A stretch of DNA of 64,000 nt, taken from Caulobacter sp. Root343. GTDB lineage: Bacteria; Pseudomonadota; Alphaproteobacteria; Caulobacterales; Caulobacteraceae. Where the stretch lies: NCBI RefSeq assembly GCF_001425745.1, contig NZ_LMDF01000006.1, positions 726,089 to 790,088 on the forward strand, given 5' to 3'. The position numbers were made by a program, and so were the translations under genes. Below the pieces are notes generated by a model, which was not told the DNA's origin, did no database searches, and worked only from the letters and a program-made list of their open reading frames with translations. Each line of letters starts with the position of its first letter. Position 1 is the first letter of the stretch. Positions 34,142 through 42,929 of this stretch are shown piece after piece.

Positions 34142-34828
34142 ATTTCCGTCCAAGTCCTCCGCCCCGAGGGGCTGACCTCGGCCGAGCTCAGAGACCTGGC
34201 CCGCGCCGACCGCGCCGCGGCCCTGGCCATCAGTCCCGCCGCCCGCCAGGCGGCCCGCGAGGCCGTGCTGCGCATCGCCGGCGCCCAGCTGGCGCGGACC
34301 GAGGAGTCCAACGTCGCCGCTGGCCTCGTCGAGACCCTGGCCCTGGCCCGCGCGCGTGGCGAGACCGTCGAGACGCCCGGAGAGACCGGCGGCGGGCCGC
34401 TCCGCGTCTCCAGTCGCGACGGCCTGCACAGCCTGCGCCAGGGCGGCCACATCACCGACGCCCACTACGCCGTCGGCCTGCTGTACCGCGCCGGCTTCGA
34501 GGCGAGGGGCCGCGACCTGCGCGTCGCCAGTCTGGAGCCCGGAAGCGGCGGCGGCCACGACAACGACCGCTTCGTCGCGGCCCGGCTGCGGCGCGCGCGG
34601 ATGCTGGACTTCGTGGTCCGCGCCGACCGCGCCGTGGCCATGTCGCTGGCCGACAAGCCCATGGCCCTGCGCCTGTTGCGCGCCGTGGTCGGCGAGGGGA
34701 CCAGCCTGTCGGCCTGGGGCGCCGGCCGCGCCTTCACGCGCAACCGTGAAGTCTTGGTGGAGGCCCTGGACCTCGTTCTGGCGCTGGCCAAGCAGATTGC
34801 GCGCGATCGCAAAAACAAGAACAAATAG
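34142..34828 (+). CDS. DUF6456-like regulator (GafZ-like, candidate antiterminator)
   Basis: A 228-residue protein. The coding frame runs back to an ATT at 34142, placed seven bases after AAAGGGG; no ATG is available, and the first GTG is at 34265 (41 codons in). The C-terminal half resembles DUF6456: RDGLHSLRQGGHITDAHYAVGLLYRAGFE, then RLRRARMLDFV, then VVGEGTSLSAWGAGRAFTRNREVLVEALDLVLALAKQI. From memory, DUF6456 occurs in GafA and GafZ, activators of gene transfer agents, and GafZ was described as an RNA-polymerase-bound antiterminator. The gene ends 12 bases before a strong promoter and a hairpin-rich leader, the position of phage Q genes. Family call moderate; function inferred. Confidence 0.62.
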   Translation: MSVQVLRPEGLTSAELRDLARADRAAALAISPAARQAAREAVLRIAGAQLARTEESNVAAGLVETLALARARGETVETPGETGGGPLRVSSRDGLHSLRQGGHITDAHYAVGLLYRAGFEARGRDLRVASLEPGSGGGHDNDRFVAARLRRARMLDFVVRADRAVAMSLADKPMALRLLRAVVGEGTSLSAWGAGRAFTRNREVLVEALDLVLALAKQIARDRKNKNK

Positions 34829-34840
34829 CGAACAAACAGA

Positions 34841-34869
34841 TTGACGATCGGGAAGGGAAATGGTCTAAT
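34841..34869 (+). promoter_or_regulatory. Sigma-70-type promoter of the tail operon
   Basis: TTGACG at 34841-34846 and TCTAAT at 34864-34869, spaced 17 bp, followed by CC; very close to the Caulobacter housekeeping consensus. It is the best promoter match I saw in the window. Confidence 0.75.
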
Positions 34870-34889
34870 CCAGTCACAGTCGGAGATAC

Positions 34890-35013
34890 GCCCCAGGCGG
34901 GGCTTTCAACCTCCAAAGACTGAAATTCTTTCCTCCAATCTCTTTCGGATCCCACGCTCGACTTGAGGCGTGGGTCCTCGTTCGCGAGCCCGCCCGTCCT
35001 CGGGCGGCGGGCT
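34890..35013 (+). promoter_or_regulatory. Leader of the tail operon with three successive hairpins
   Basis: Hairpin 1: GCCCC / GGGGC, 4-nt loop, then TTTC (34890-34906). Hairpin 2: CCCACGC / GCGTGGG (34951-34974). Hairpin 3: AGCCCGCC / GGCGGGCT, then TTCTCGTC (34987-35013). All lie between the promoter and the first tail gene and look like attenuators or terminators that an antitermination factor would have to pass. A 26-codon frame at 35049-35129 overlaps the tail terminator start. Confidence 0.55.
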
Positions 35014-35125
35014 TCTCGTCTCGTCTTCCCATCACCGGGGACCCCGACATGACCCTTCTTCCCGACGCCGGGAGCCTCGCGGCTCCCGCGACCCGTCCGC
35101 GCGCCCCGAGCCGGGCGGCCAGCCG

Positions 35126-35530
35126 ATGAGCGTGCTGAAGATCCGCGCGGCGCTGGAGACGGCGCTGACCGCGATGAGCCCGGCCCTGGCCACAGCCTGG
35201 GAAAACATGGCGTACACGCCGACGGCAGGGACACCGTACCAGCGGGTGTCCATGACCTTCGCCGAGCCGGTCAACATCGAGTACGGCCGCAGCTTCCAGC
35301 AGGGCGGCCTGTTCGGGGTGACGCTCTGCTACCCGCAAGGCGCCGGTCCGGCCGACGCCGCCGGGCGCATCGAGCTGCTGCGCTCCACCTTCTATCGCGG
35401 GGCCGCGTTCACGGCCGATGGCCTGACCACCCTGGTCGCGCGCACCCCGCTGATCCTGGCCGCGACCCTGGAGGGCGACCGCTACGTCGTGCCCGTCCAG
35501 GTCCCGTTCCTGGCCACGATCACCAGCTGA
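35126..35530 (+). CDS. Phage tail terminator-like protein (DUF4128 type)
   Basis: A 134-residue protein placed directly before the tail tube gene, as tail terminators are. Features seen: SVLKIRAALETALTAMSPALATAWENMAYTP, TPYQRVSMTF, GLFGVTLCYPQGAGPADAAGRIELLRSTF, VVPVQVPFLATI, matching the small tail terminator / neck family that caps the tube and, in complete phages, joins it to the head. ATG at 35126 overlaps the stop of a 26-codon frame. Confidence 0.75.
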   Translation: MSVLKIRAALETALTAMSPALATAWENMAYTPTAGTPYQRVSMTFAEPVNIEYGRSFQQGGLFGVTLCYPQGAGPADAAGRIELLRSTFYRGAAFTADGLTTLVARTPLILAATLEGDRYVVPVQVPFLATITS

Positions 35531-35608
35531 CGGCGGTCCCCGCCCGAAGGGACGGCCTTCCGTCCAGACCCTCCACCCATCCCGACAACTTCCCAGGAGA
35601 AGATCCCC

Positions 35609-36823
35609 ATGGCCGTCGCCCAGGGCATCAACAAGAAGACCGTCTACAAGAAGCAGACCGGCCTCGGCGCGCCCGCCGCCGGCGCCGGCGGCCAGGTCGT
35701 CCGCCGCACCAGCTCGGTGTTCCAGGCTCCGCCGGACACCTTCGAGAGCAACGAGATCGTCAGCCACCAGCAGTCGACGGGCGTCGGCCTGGGCGTGGTC
35801 AAGCCGGCCGGTAAGATCGACGGCCTGCTGTCGCCGGGCACCTACGCCACCCTGCTGGGCTCGCTGCTGCGCAAGGACATGACGGCCGGCGTCTCGGCGG
35901 CCGGCGCCTCGATCACGGTGGCCGGCTCGGGCCAGAACTACACCCTGACCCGCGCCGCCGGCTCGTACCTGACCGACGGCTTCAAGGTCGGCGACGTGGT
36001 GCGCCTGACGGCCGGCGCGTTCAATCCCGCCAACGTCCAGAAGAACCTGCTGATCGTGACCCTGGCCCCGCTGGTGGCCACGGTCCGGGTGATCAACGGC
36101 TCGACCATGGTCCCCGAAGGCCCGGTCACCGGCGCCACGATCGCGGTCACCGGCAAGAAGTCGCTGGTCCCGCTGACGGCCCACACCAACGACTACTACA
36201 CCTTCGAGGAGTGGTACCCGGACCTGGGCCGCTCGGAAGCTTATGCCGACCAGCAGGTGGGCCAGGCCGCGCTGAACCTGCCGGCCACCGGCAACGCCAC
36301 GATCTCGCTGGACACCGTAGGCCGCACCCGCGTTCTGGGCGCCGCCCAGGTGCTGACCGGCCCGACCGCCGAGACCGTCACCGACATCCTGACGGCGGTG
36401 AACGGCGTGGTCCTGGTCAACGGCGCACCGGTCGCCAACGTCACCGGCGCCCAGGTGACCATCAACGGCAACGCCGCCCACAGCGACGCCGTGGTCGGCT
36501 CGAACGTGGTCGACGACATCCAGCGCGGCCGCATCGCCGTGTCGGGTTCGTTCACCGCCAAGTTCGACAGCGTGACCCTGCAGACCATCTTCGACAGCCG
36601 CTCGACCACCTCGCTGGTGCTGGCGGTGACCGAGGACGCCACGTTCAACGCCGACTTCGTGGTCATCAACCTGCCGATGATCAAGCTGACCGGCGACACC
36701 CCCGACGACGGCGAGAAGGCGGTGATCCGGACCTATCCGTTCACGGCCCAGATCAACGGCGCCGGCGGCCCGGCCCTGGCCAGCGACCAGACCATCATCG
36801 CCATCCAGGACAGCGCCGCCTAA
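35609..36823 (+). CDS. Major tail tube protein
   Basis: A 404-residue phage tail tube protein. It starts with AVAQGINKKTVYKKQTGLGAP and has a long central region rich in beta strands (VGDVVRLTAGAFNPANVQKNLLIVTL, NDYYTFEEWYPDLGRSEAYADQQVGQAALNLPATGNATISLD), typical of siphovirus tube proteins with an Ig-like insertion. ATG at 35609 after CCAGGAGAAG. An intrinsic terminator follows, which would give more tube than downstream proteins. Confidence 0.82.
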   Translation: MAVAQGINKKTVYKKQTGLGAPAAGAGGQVVRRTSSVFQAPPDTFESNEIVSHQQSTGVGLGVVKPAGKIDGLLSPGTYATLLGSLLRKDMTAGVSAAGASITVAGSGQNYTLTRAAGSYLTDGFKVGDVVRLTAGAFNPANVQKNLLIVTLAPLVATVRVINGSTMVPEGPVTGATIAVTGKKSLVPLTAHTNDYYTFEEWYPDLGRSEAYADQQVGQAALNLPATGNATISLDTVGRTRVLGAAQVLTGPTAETVTDILTAVNGVVLVNGAPVANVTGAQVTINGNAAHSDAVVGSNVVDDIQRGRIAVSGSFTAKFDSVTLQTIFDSRSTTSLVLAVTEDATFNADFVVINLPMIKLTGDTPDDGEKAVIRTYPFTAQINGAGGPALASDQTIIAIQDSAA

Positions 36824-36864
36824 CCGCCGGCGTCCTTTCTCCCGTCCCACTCCCCCTCAACTCA

Positions 36865-36894
36865 ACGGCCGGGTCGCGCCCGGCCGTCCTTTTC
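36865..36894 (+). terminator. Intrinsic terminator between tube and chaperone genes
   Basis: A perfect 9-bp stem (ACGGCCGGG / CCCGGCCGT) with a 5-nt loop, then CCTTTTC. It sits inside the tail operon, so it is likely a partial terminator setting stoichiometry, or one bypassed by antitermination. Confidence 0.75.
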
Positions 36895-36906
36895 AAGGAC
36901 ACGACC

Positions 36907-37353
36907 ATGATGAAGTCCCCGACCGAGACCACCCTGTTCGACCTGAACGACCTCGACGCCGTCGCCGCCGGCGACACCCCGTTCGAGATCGAATATGTCC
37001 GCGCCGACGGCTCGGGCTCCGGCGTCTTCCTGCTGGTGCTGGGCGGCCAGTCCGAGAAGGTGCAGGGCGAGGTCAACCGCCTCGTCAACGACCGCCGCAA
37101 GAAGCAGGCGATCGCCGCGGCGATGCAAGGCCGCGCCAATCCCGAAAAGGCCGACTTCACCCCGATCGAGGACGACATCGCCTTCGGCCACCGCCTGACC
37201 GCCGTCCGCCTGGTCGGCTGGCGCGGTATCAAGCAGGAATGGTCGGCCGAGAACGCCTACCGCCTGGTCAGCCGCAATTCCGAGATCGCCGAGCAGGTCA
37301 CCGCCGCGTCGAACAACCTCGGAAATTTTATGCTGGGCAAGTCCGCGGCCTGA
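36907..37353 (+). CDS. Tail assembly chaperone, short form (gpG-like)
   Basis: A 148-residue protein in the position of lambda gpG, between the tube and tape-measure genes. It is acidic-to-neutral and helical (FDLNDLDAVAAGDTPFEIEYVRADGSG, VNRLVNDRRKKQAIAAAMQG). Near its end the codons GGA AAT TTT contain the slippery heptamer A-AAT-TTT (37323-37329), after which a -1 shift leads into a long second frame. ATG at 36907; a second ATG follows directly. Confidence 0.8.
   Translation: MMKSPTETTLFDLNDLDAVAAGDTPFEIEYVRADGSGSGVFLLVLGGQSEKVQGEVNRLVNDRRKKQAIAAAMQGRANPEKADFTPIEDDIAFGHRLTAVRLVGWRGIKQEWSAENAYRLVSRNSEIAEQVTAASNNLGNFMLGKSAA
37323..37329 (+). promoter_or_regulatory. Programmed -1 ribosomal frameshift site (AAATTTT)
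   Basis: Canonical X-XXY-YYZ heptamer in the zero frame of the chaperone (codons 140-141, AAT TTT). A slip gives KF read as AAA TTT, then YAGQVRGL in the -1 frame. It lies eight codons before the zero-frame stop. Confidence 0.8.
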
Positions 37354-37700
37354 TCGCCTACGCCCGCGAGCAGTTCGAGCTCGCGGGCCGGCAGGACGAC
37401 GGCGAGCCGCTGCGGACCCACCTCGAGAGCCTCGCCCGCCAGGGCGACGCCGAGGCGACCTGGCGGCTCGCCAACCCGCCGCCGCTGTCGCCGCACGTGG
37501 CCCACCTGTGGGCCTGGTACGCCGACCTCTGCCAGACCCGCCAGAGCGGCGGGTTTGGCCCGTCCCGTCTCTCGCGCCTGGAGGTCCAGGCCTGGGAGCG
37601 CGACGAGGGCGTCCGGCTGGAGCCCTGGGAACGCCGGGCCCTGCTGGCCCTCGACGCCGAACACCTTCTGACGATGACGGCCCCCGCCAAGGGCGGCTGA
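37329..37700 (+). CDS. Tail assembly chaperone, frameshift extension (gpT-like)
   Basis: This is the -1-frame continuation after the slippery site, adding 123 residues (YAGQVRGLIAYAREQFELAG to a C-terminus with MTAPAKGG) to give a 264-residue fusion like lambda gpGT. The extension is helical and Trp/Arg-rich (PPPLSPHVAHLWAWYADLCQ). Although an ATG at 37239 is in this frame, its upstream part is the shadow of the chaperone and has no ribosome-binding site, so the fusion is the better reading. Confidence 0.75.
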   Translation, partial: YAGQVRGLIAYAREQFELAGRQDDGEPLRTHLESLARQGDAEATWRLANPPPLSPHVAHLWAWYADLCQTRQSGGFGPSRLSRLEVQAWERDEGVRLEPWERRALLALDAEHLLTMTAPAKGG

Positions 37701-37760
37701 CCACCTCACGGGCTGCGCCTCCAAGCGGGGGCGCGGCCCGAACCTTTTGGGAGAGCCGCT

Positions 37761-40700
37761 GTGTGCGATCTGAACGACCTGATCTCGGAGTGCAAGAAGG
37801 CCGCCGGGGCCGCCAGCGAGCTCGCGGGCGCGCAGAAGAAGTTGGATGCGCAAACGGCGTCGACGACCCAGACCGCTCGCGTGTCCGCCGAGCAGATGGG
37901 CAAGCTGAAGGATGCGACGAAGGGCTTCATCTCTTCGATCTCGGCCGGCGAGAATCCGCTCAAGGCCTTTGCAGCGCAGGGCCCAGCCGTCGCGGAGGTA
38001 TTCGCAAAGGCGATTTCCAACGGCGCACCGTTGAAGGAGTTGCTCGGAGGGATTGTCGAGGCGGCCAGTCCGATCGCCGGCGTCAGCGCGCCGGTCGCGG
38101 GGGTCGCCATCGCCCTGAGCGCCGTGGCCTCGGCCGCGGCCGAGGCTCAAAAGCAGACGGCGGCGTTCAATCAGTTGGCGCAAGGCGTGGGACGGGACGT
38201 CGGCATGACCGGCGGGCAGCTCCAGGCCTTGGCCGAAACGGCGGCGGACGCCGCGCATGCCTCGATCGCCGACGCCGAGAGCTGGACCCAGGCCTATGTG
38301 AGGATGGGCGTCAGCAATTCTGGTGTCTTGGGCCAAGCTGTAGCGGACACCAAGGCCCTTGCGAAGGCGATTGGCGTCGATGGCGCTCAGGCGTCCCAAC
38401 TGCTGGGCGCGGCCTTGACCAATCCGATCGCCAACCTTGACGCCCTGGCCAGAGCGACTGGCGGGTTCGACTACGCGACCCGGGACAGCATCCAAAGCAT
38501 GGCTCGGCGCGGTGAACTGGCCCAGGCTGATGCGCTCATTCTCAGGGAGGTCGAGAACCGCACGGTGGCGACCTCGGGGAAGGTGACGACACTCAGCGGC
38601 GCCTACGATCGCGCCGCGACATCGATCGGCAACTACCTGCAGAAGATGGCCAAGGTCGTGTTTACCGAGCCGGACCCGGCTGCGGTCGAGGAAACCTATG
38701 CCGGTTTCGGCTACAATCCGGCCGCCGAGAAGCGCAAGGCAGCGCGCCAAAAAGCTCAGGACGGCGCCGTTGATAGCACGATCGGCGCCGCAGCGCGTGC
38801 GGCTCACGAGATCGCCGATCCGAAAGAGCGGCAGATCAAGGAGCTGACTGACCATAGGGCGGCCCTGTCGAACGCGGTGGCAAGGGGCGTCGGCGCGCTG
38901 AAGGATGCCGGCCTGACCAAGGCGCAGGCCCAGCGGGATATTCAAACGCTGAACGGAAAGATCGTGGACCTGCAGAAGGGGGACGGTTCGAGCGCGGCCG
39001 CCCGGGGAGCCTCCACGCGCGTCGCTTCCGCTTCCCATGCCGAATATCGCGGCGGCGACGCCATTCAAGCGGCAAAGTCGGCTGAGCTGTCCGCGCAGTT
39101 GGGAGCAACCAAGGACGTCCAGGAGATCGCCAGGCTCCGGCACGAGCAGGTCGCGGTCGAGTTCAAGTCCCAGCAAGACCGCCTGATCGCCCAGATGAAG
39201 AACGGCGAAATCAACAAGGCCGACGGCGAGTTCATCGGGGAAAAGTATAAGTCCATCGCCAATGCCAAGGACGCGGCGATCGAGCAGGAGCGCAGCGCTC
39301 AGCTGCTGCAGGCCGAGGTCGCGCGCCGTCAGAGCCAGAACGGCTACCTCGACCAGATGGACAAGTTCACTGCCGACACCGTGGGTACGGCAGAGGAGCG
39401 CAATAGGATCGAACTGGAGGCCCTCAAGCGCCGCCAGGAGTTCGAGACCTTCACGCTGCAGCGTACCAATACGCAGAAGATCCGGACGGGCGAAATCGAT
39501 TGGCTCGAAGCCTTCCTGCTGGAGATCCAGCAGGAAGAGGTGCAGCAGGCCGAGAAACAGGCGACGATCCGCAAGCAGACGATTGATGCCGAGAAGCACG
39601 CCTTGGATATCCGCGTGGCCGGCCTGCAGAGCACGATCGACATCGCGGAAGGCCAGAAGGTCCTGGCGCGCTCGGTCGGCGCCACCCGCGCGATCGATGC
39701 GCGCATCCTGGACCTGAAGCACCAGCAGGAGATCGCGGCCCAGCAGGCTATCGTCAACGGGACTGGCTCCACTCCGGAGCAGGTGCGCGACGCCGAGAAG
39801 CGGATCGGCGTCCTCAACCAGACCTATGCCAACCAGGTCGAGGCCGCGCAGCGGCTGGACGTCTCGTACGGCGACATGTCGTCTACGCTCAAGAATGCCG
39901 CCAGCGCGCTGGACCAGCACGATTGGCTGGGGGCGACGAAAAGCCTGTTCGACGCGTTCGAAACCTTCACGCTGAAGATGCAGGACAGCGGCGCGAGCCT
40001 TGAGTCCAAGATCGGCGCGATTGCCGGCCTCGCCAACGGCGTGGGCGCGATGATCGGCGGCAAGGCCGGGGCGGCGCTTTCGGGCGCCGGCTCGGGCGCG
40101 GCGGCCGGCTTCCAGATGGGCGGCCCCTGGGGTGCGGCGGTCGGCGCGGCGCTGGGGGGCGTGGCCGGTCTGCTGGGCGCTTCCAACGCCAAGGCGCAAG
40201 CCAAGATCGATGCGCTGATGAAGGCGCAGCAGGATCTGCAGGCCAGGCAGAAGGAGAGTTCGGGCGCGATCGAAAAGTCGCTCGGGTTGGCCGGACAGTA
40301 CCAGAACACCGACCTCGACTATTCGAACGCCATGCTGGGGTCGCTTCGGTCGATCGACGGCAAGATCGGTGTCGTCGCCGCCGGTATCGCGCGGAGCATC
40401 GCAAGCGGCGGGCTGCTGAGCACGTCCGGTCTGGGGCTGGGCTCGACTTCTTCGCGCGGTCGCGTCGTCGGTGCGAGCATCGGGGGGGCGATCGGTGGCC
40501 TGGCTGGCGTTGGAGTCGGCGCGGCGGCTACAGGCGCGGCTTTCGCTGCCGCGACGGTTGGTGGCGGCTTGGTGCTTGGAGGGATCACGGCGTTTCTGGC
40601 CACCAATCCTATCGGCTGGATCGCGGGCGCTGTCGGCGCCCTGGTCGGCGCGCTCACCAAGACCAAGAAGACCGTCCAGGTTCTGGATCAGGGCCTGAAC

Positions 40701-42929
40701 TTCACCGCCCAAACGTTCGGCCAGATCACCGCCGACGGCCTGGCTGGCAGCCAGTATGCCGACCTGCTCACGACCAAGAAGACTTCGTTCGCCGGCATCG
40801 GTCTGTCGACCAAGGTCAGCACCTCGACCGTCTATGGCGGCGTCGACCCCGACCTGCTGGCCCAGATCACCGGCGTCATCGAGGCGCTAGGCGAAGGCGT
40901 CGTCACCGCCGCCAAGACCTTCGGCGAGGCTGCGGGTCAGGCCGCGCAGGACGCGCTCGCCGGCGCGACGATCGATCTCGGCAAGCTGTCCCTCAAGGAC
41001 CTCAAGCCCGACGAGATCGAGGCCGCGATCAACGCGATGTTCGACAAGGTGGCGGATGACCTGGCCTCGGCCGGCGTGCCGGCCCTGAAGGACTTGGCCA
41101 AGGTCGGCGAGGGCGCGTTCGAGACGCTGACGCGGCTGGCGACCGAGTACAAGACCATCGACGCGGCCTTGGCCTCGGTGGGCATGGCGTTCAAGACCGG
41201 CGGCCTGGGGTCGCTGGAAGCGCGCAAGGGTCTGCTCGACAAGTTCGGCGGCCTGGACGCCTTCACGTCGCAGACGGCCTTCTTCGGCGAACACTTCCTG
41301 ACCGAGGATGATCGCCTCAAGCCTCTCAGGGCCTCGGTCGCGACCACCTTGACGGCGATGGGCCAACCCGCCGACCTGTCGCGCGAAGGCTTCAAGAAGT
41401 TCGTCCAGGGCCAGGACGTGTCCACCAAGGACGGCGCCGAGCTCTACGCCGCCCTGATGGCCTTGGCTCCCGCCTTCGATAAGGTGGCCACGGCCGCCGA
41501 GACCGCCAAGGCCGCGATCGACGACCAGCGGACCTCGATCCAGGACCAGATCGACGAACTGACCAAGTCGCCCGCCGAACTGCTCGCCAAGTCGCGCGAC
41601 AAGGAGAGGGAGGCGGTCAAGGCGCTGGATCTGTCGCTGGTCCCGCTGCTCGAGAACCTCTGGAAGCTGCAGGACGCGGCCGAGGCCGCCAAGCTGGCGA
41701 CCGACCGGTCGAACGCCGAGGCCGACATGCTGGACGCCCAAGGCTTCACGGAGCAAGCCAAGGCCAAACGGCGGACCCTGGCCCTGGCGGACGTCAAGGA
41801 TCCCGACCAGCGGACCTACATGCAGCGCACCTGGGCCGCCGAGGACGCCGCCGCCAAGGTGTCGGTGGCGCGCGACGTGCTGACCCAGGCCTATCACGAC
41901 GAGCAAGACGAGATCCTGAAGACCAAGGACAAGTTCAAGGAGCTCTCCGACTCCTTGAAGGCGTTCAGCGCCAGCCTGTCGGACACCATCGCCGGCGCGG
42001 ACCTGGCCACGCGCTATCGTACGACACGGCAGGCGTTCCAGGCGACGGCGTCCCTGGCGCGAACCGGGAACGAGGACGCCCTGCGCCGGCTGCAGGCCGA
42101 GGGCGAGGCGTTCACCAGCGCCTCGCGCGACTACGCCTCGACCAGCATCGACTACCTGCGCGACGTCGGTCTGGTCCGCTCCGCCGTCGATGACGCGGCC
42201 GACGCGGCGGATAACCAGGTCTCGATCGCCGACCAGCAACTGCTGACGTTGAAGGAGTCCTTAAAGGGGCTGATCGACGTTAAGGATGGCGTTATCTCGG
42301 TCAGGGACGCGATCGCCAATCTGCAAGGCGCGCTAGTCGAAGCGCGGGCGGCGGGCGTCGGTTCGGTCGGCGGCTCAAACCTCGGGCTGACGCCGACGAA
42401 CACGTCTTCTCCGTCCCCGACCGTTCAGCGTGACCCAACCCTCGCCAACGCCAACATGGCCTGGCTGCTCACCCACGGCATGCTCGCGGCGGCCAACGAC
42501 ACCAAGCCGGACGACGCGACCAAGGCCTATATCGCCCTCGGGAACACCTACAAGCCCGGCTACATGGACATCGTCAACACGCAGGGGATCAACGCCGCCA
42601 ACGCGTTGGTCGACGCCGGCAAGCTGTCGGTCCTGCAGGGCGGTTCTCTGAACTTCGCCACCGGCGGCGGCTTCGAGGTCGGGGGCTCCGGCCCGCCGGA
42701 CTCCAAGCTGTTCAACCTGGCCCTCAGCCCCGGCGAGGCGGTCAACGTCCAGCGCGCCGACCAGAAGGGCGACCGGTCCCTGATCACCGAACTGCGACGC
42801 CTGCGCGAGGAACTCGCCGACCTGCGCGAGACCAGCGTCCGCATCGCCAACAGCAACGACAAGATGGAGCGCACCTTGACCAATGTCACCGAAGGCGGAC
42901 GCGCCATGATGACCGAGGCGGCCGCCTGA
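37761..42929 (+). CDS. Tail tape measure protein
   Basis: A 1722-residue protein, the longest in the window and the hallmark of a long non-contractile tail. The N-terminus (residues 1-330) matches the prophage tail-length tape measure family: coiled coil, MTGGQLQALAETAADAAHASIADAESWTQAYVRMG, GALTNP-like LLGAALTNPIANLDALARATGGFDYATRDSIQSMARRGE. Two glycine/alanine-rich hydrophobic segments (about residues 765-815 and 900-970) could cross the target membrane. The end has the conserved EVGGSGPPDSKLFNLALSPGEAV. At about 0.15 nm per residue it predicts a tail near 0.26 micrometre. GTG start at 37761. The first 2 kb is less GC-rich than the rest. Confidence 0.92.
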   Translation: MCDLNDLISECKKAAGAASELAGAQKKLDAQTASTTQTARVSAEQMGKLKDATKGFISSISAGENPLKAFAAQGPAVAEVFAKAISNGAPLKELLGGIVEAASPIAGVSAPVAGVAIALSAVASAAAEAQKQTAAFNQLAQGVGRDVGMTGGQLQALAETAADAAHASIADAESWTQAYVRMGVSNSGVLGQAVADTKALAKAIGVDGAQASQLLGAALTNPIANLDALARATGGFDYATRDSIQSMARRGELAQADALILREVENRTVATSGKVTTLSGAYDRAATSIGNYLQKMAKVVFTEPDPAAVEETYAGFGYNPAAEKRKAARQKAQDGAVDSTIGAAARAAHEIADPKERQIKELTDHRAALSNAVARGVGALKDAGLTKAQAQRDIQTLNGKIVDLQKGDGSSAAARGASTRVASASHAEYRGGDAIQAAKSAELSAQLGATKDVQEIARLRHEQVAVEFKSQQDRLIAQMKNGEINKADGEFIGEKYKSIANAKDAAIEQERSAQLLQAEVARRQSQNGYLDQMDKFTADTVGTAEERNRIELEALKRRQEFETFTLQRTNTQKIRTGEIDWLEAFLLEIQQEEVQQAEKQATIRKQTIDAEKHALDIRVAGLQSTIDIAEGQKVLARSVGATRAIDARILDLKHQQEIAAQQAIVNGTGSTPEQVRDAEKRIGVLNQTYANQVEAAQRLDVSYGDMSSTLKNAASALDQHDWLGATKSLFDAFETFTLKMQDSGASLESKIGAIAGLANGVGAMIGGKAGAALSGAGSGAAAGFQMGGPWGAAVGAALGGVAGLLGASNAKAQAKIDALMKAQQDLQARQKESSGAIEKSLGLAGQYQNTDLDYSNAMLGSLRSIDGKIGVVAAGIARSIASGGLLSTSGLGLGSTSSRGRVVGASIGGAIGGLAGVGVGAAATGAAFAAATVGGGLVLGGITAFLATNPIGWIAGAVGALVGALTKTKKTVQVLDQGLNFTAQTFGQITADGLAGSQYADLLTTKKTSFAGIGLSTKVSTSTVYGGVDPDLLAQITGVIEALGEGVVTAAKTFGEAAGQAAQDALAGATIDLGKLSLKDLKPDEIEAAINAMFDKVADDLASAGVPALKDLAKVGEGAFETLTRLATEYKTIDAALASVGMAFKTGGLGSLEARKGLLDKFGGLDAFTSQTAFFGEHFLTEDDRLKPLRASVATTLTAMGQPADLSREGFKKFVQGQDVSTKDGAELYAALMALAPAFDKVATAAETAKAAIDDQRTSIQDQIDELTKSPAELLAKSRDKEREAVKALDLSLVPLLENLWKLQDAAEAAKLATDRSNAEADMLDAQGFTEQAKAKRRTLALADVKDPDQRTYMQRTWAAEDAAAKVSVARDVLTQAYHDEQDEILKTKDKFKELSDSLKAFSASLSDTIAGADLATRYRTTRQAFQATASLARTGNEDALRRLQAEGEAFTSASRDYASTSIDYLRDVGLVRSAVDDAADAADNQVSIADQQLLTLKESLKGLIDVKDGVISVRDAIANLQGALVEARAAGVGSVGGSNLGLTPTNTSSPSPTVQRDPTLANANMAWLLTHGMLAAANDTKPDDATKAYIALGNTYKPGYMDIVNTQGINAANALVDAGKLSVLQGGSLNFATGGGFEVGGSGPPDSKLFNLALSPGEAVNVQRADQKGDRSLITELRRLREELADLRETSVRIANSNDKMERTLTNVTEGGRAMMTEAAA

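Noticed and set aside
37257..40712. Long minus-strand open frame (1151 codons) opposite the tape measure gene
   Set aside because: Its amino acids are Arg/Leu/Gly/Asp-rich low-information sequence typical of the antisense of high-GC coding DNA, and it covers a clear tape measure gene.
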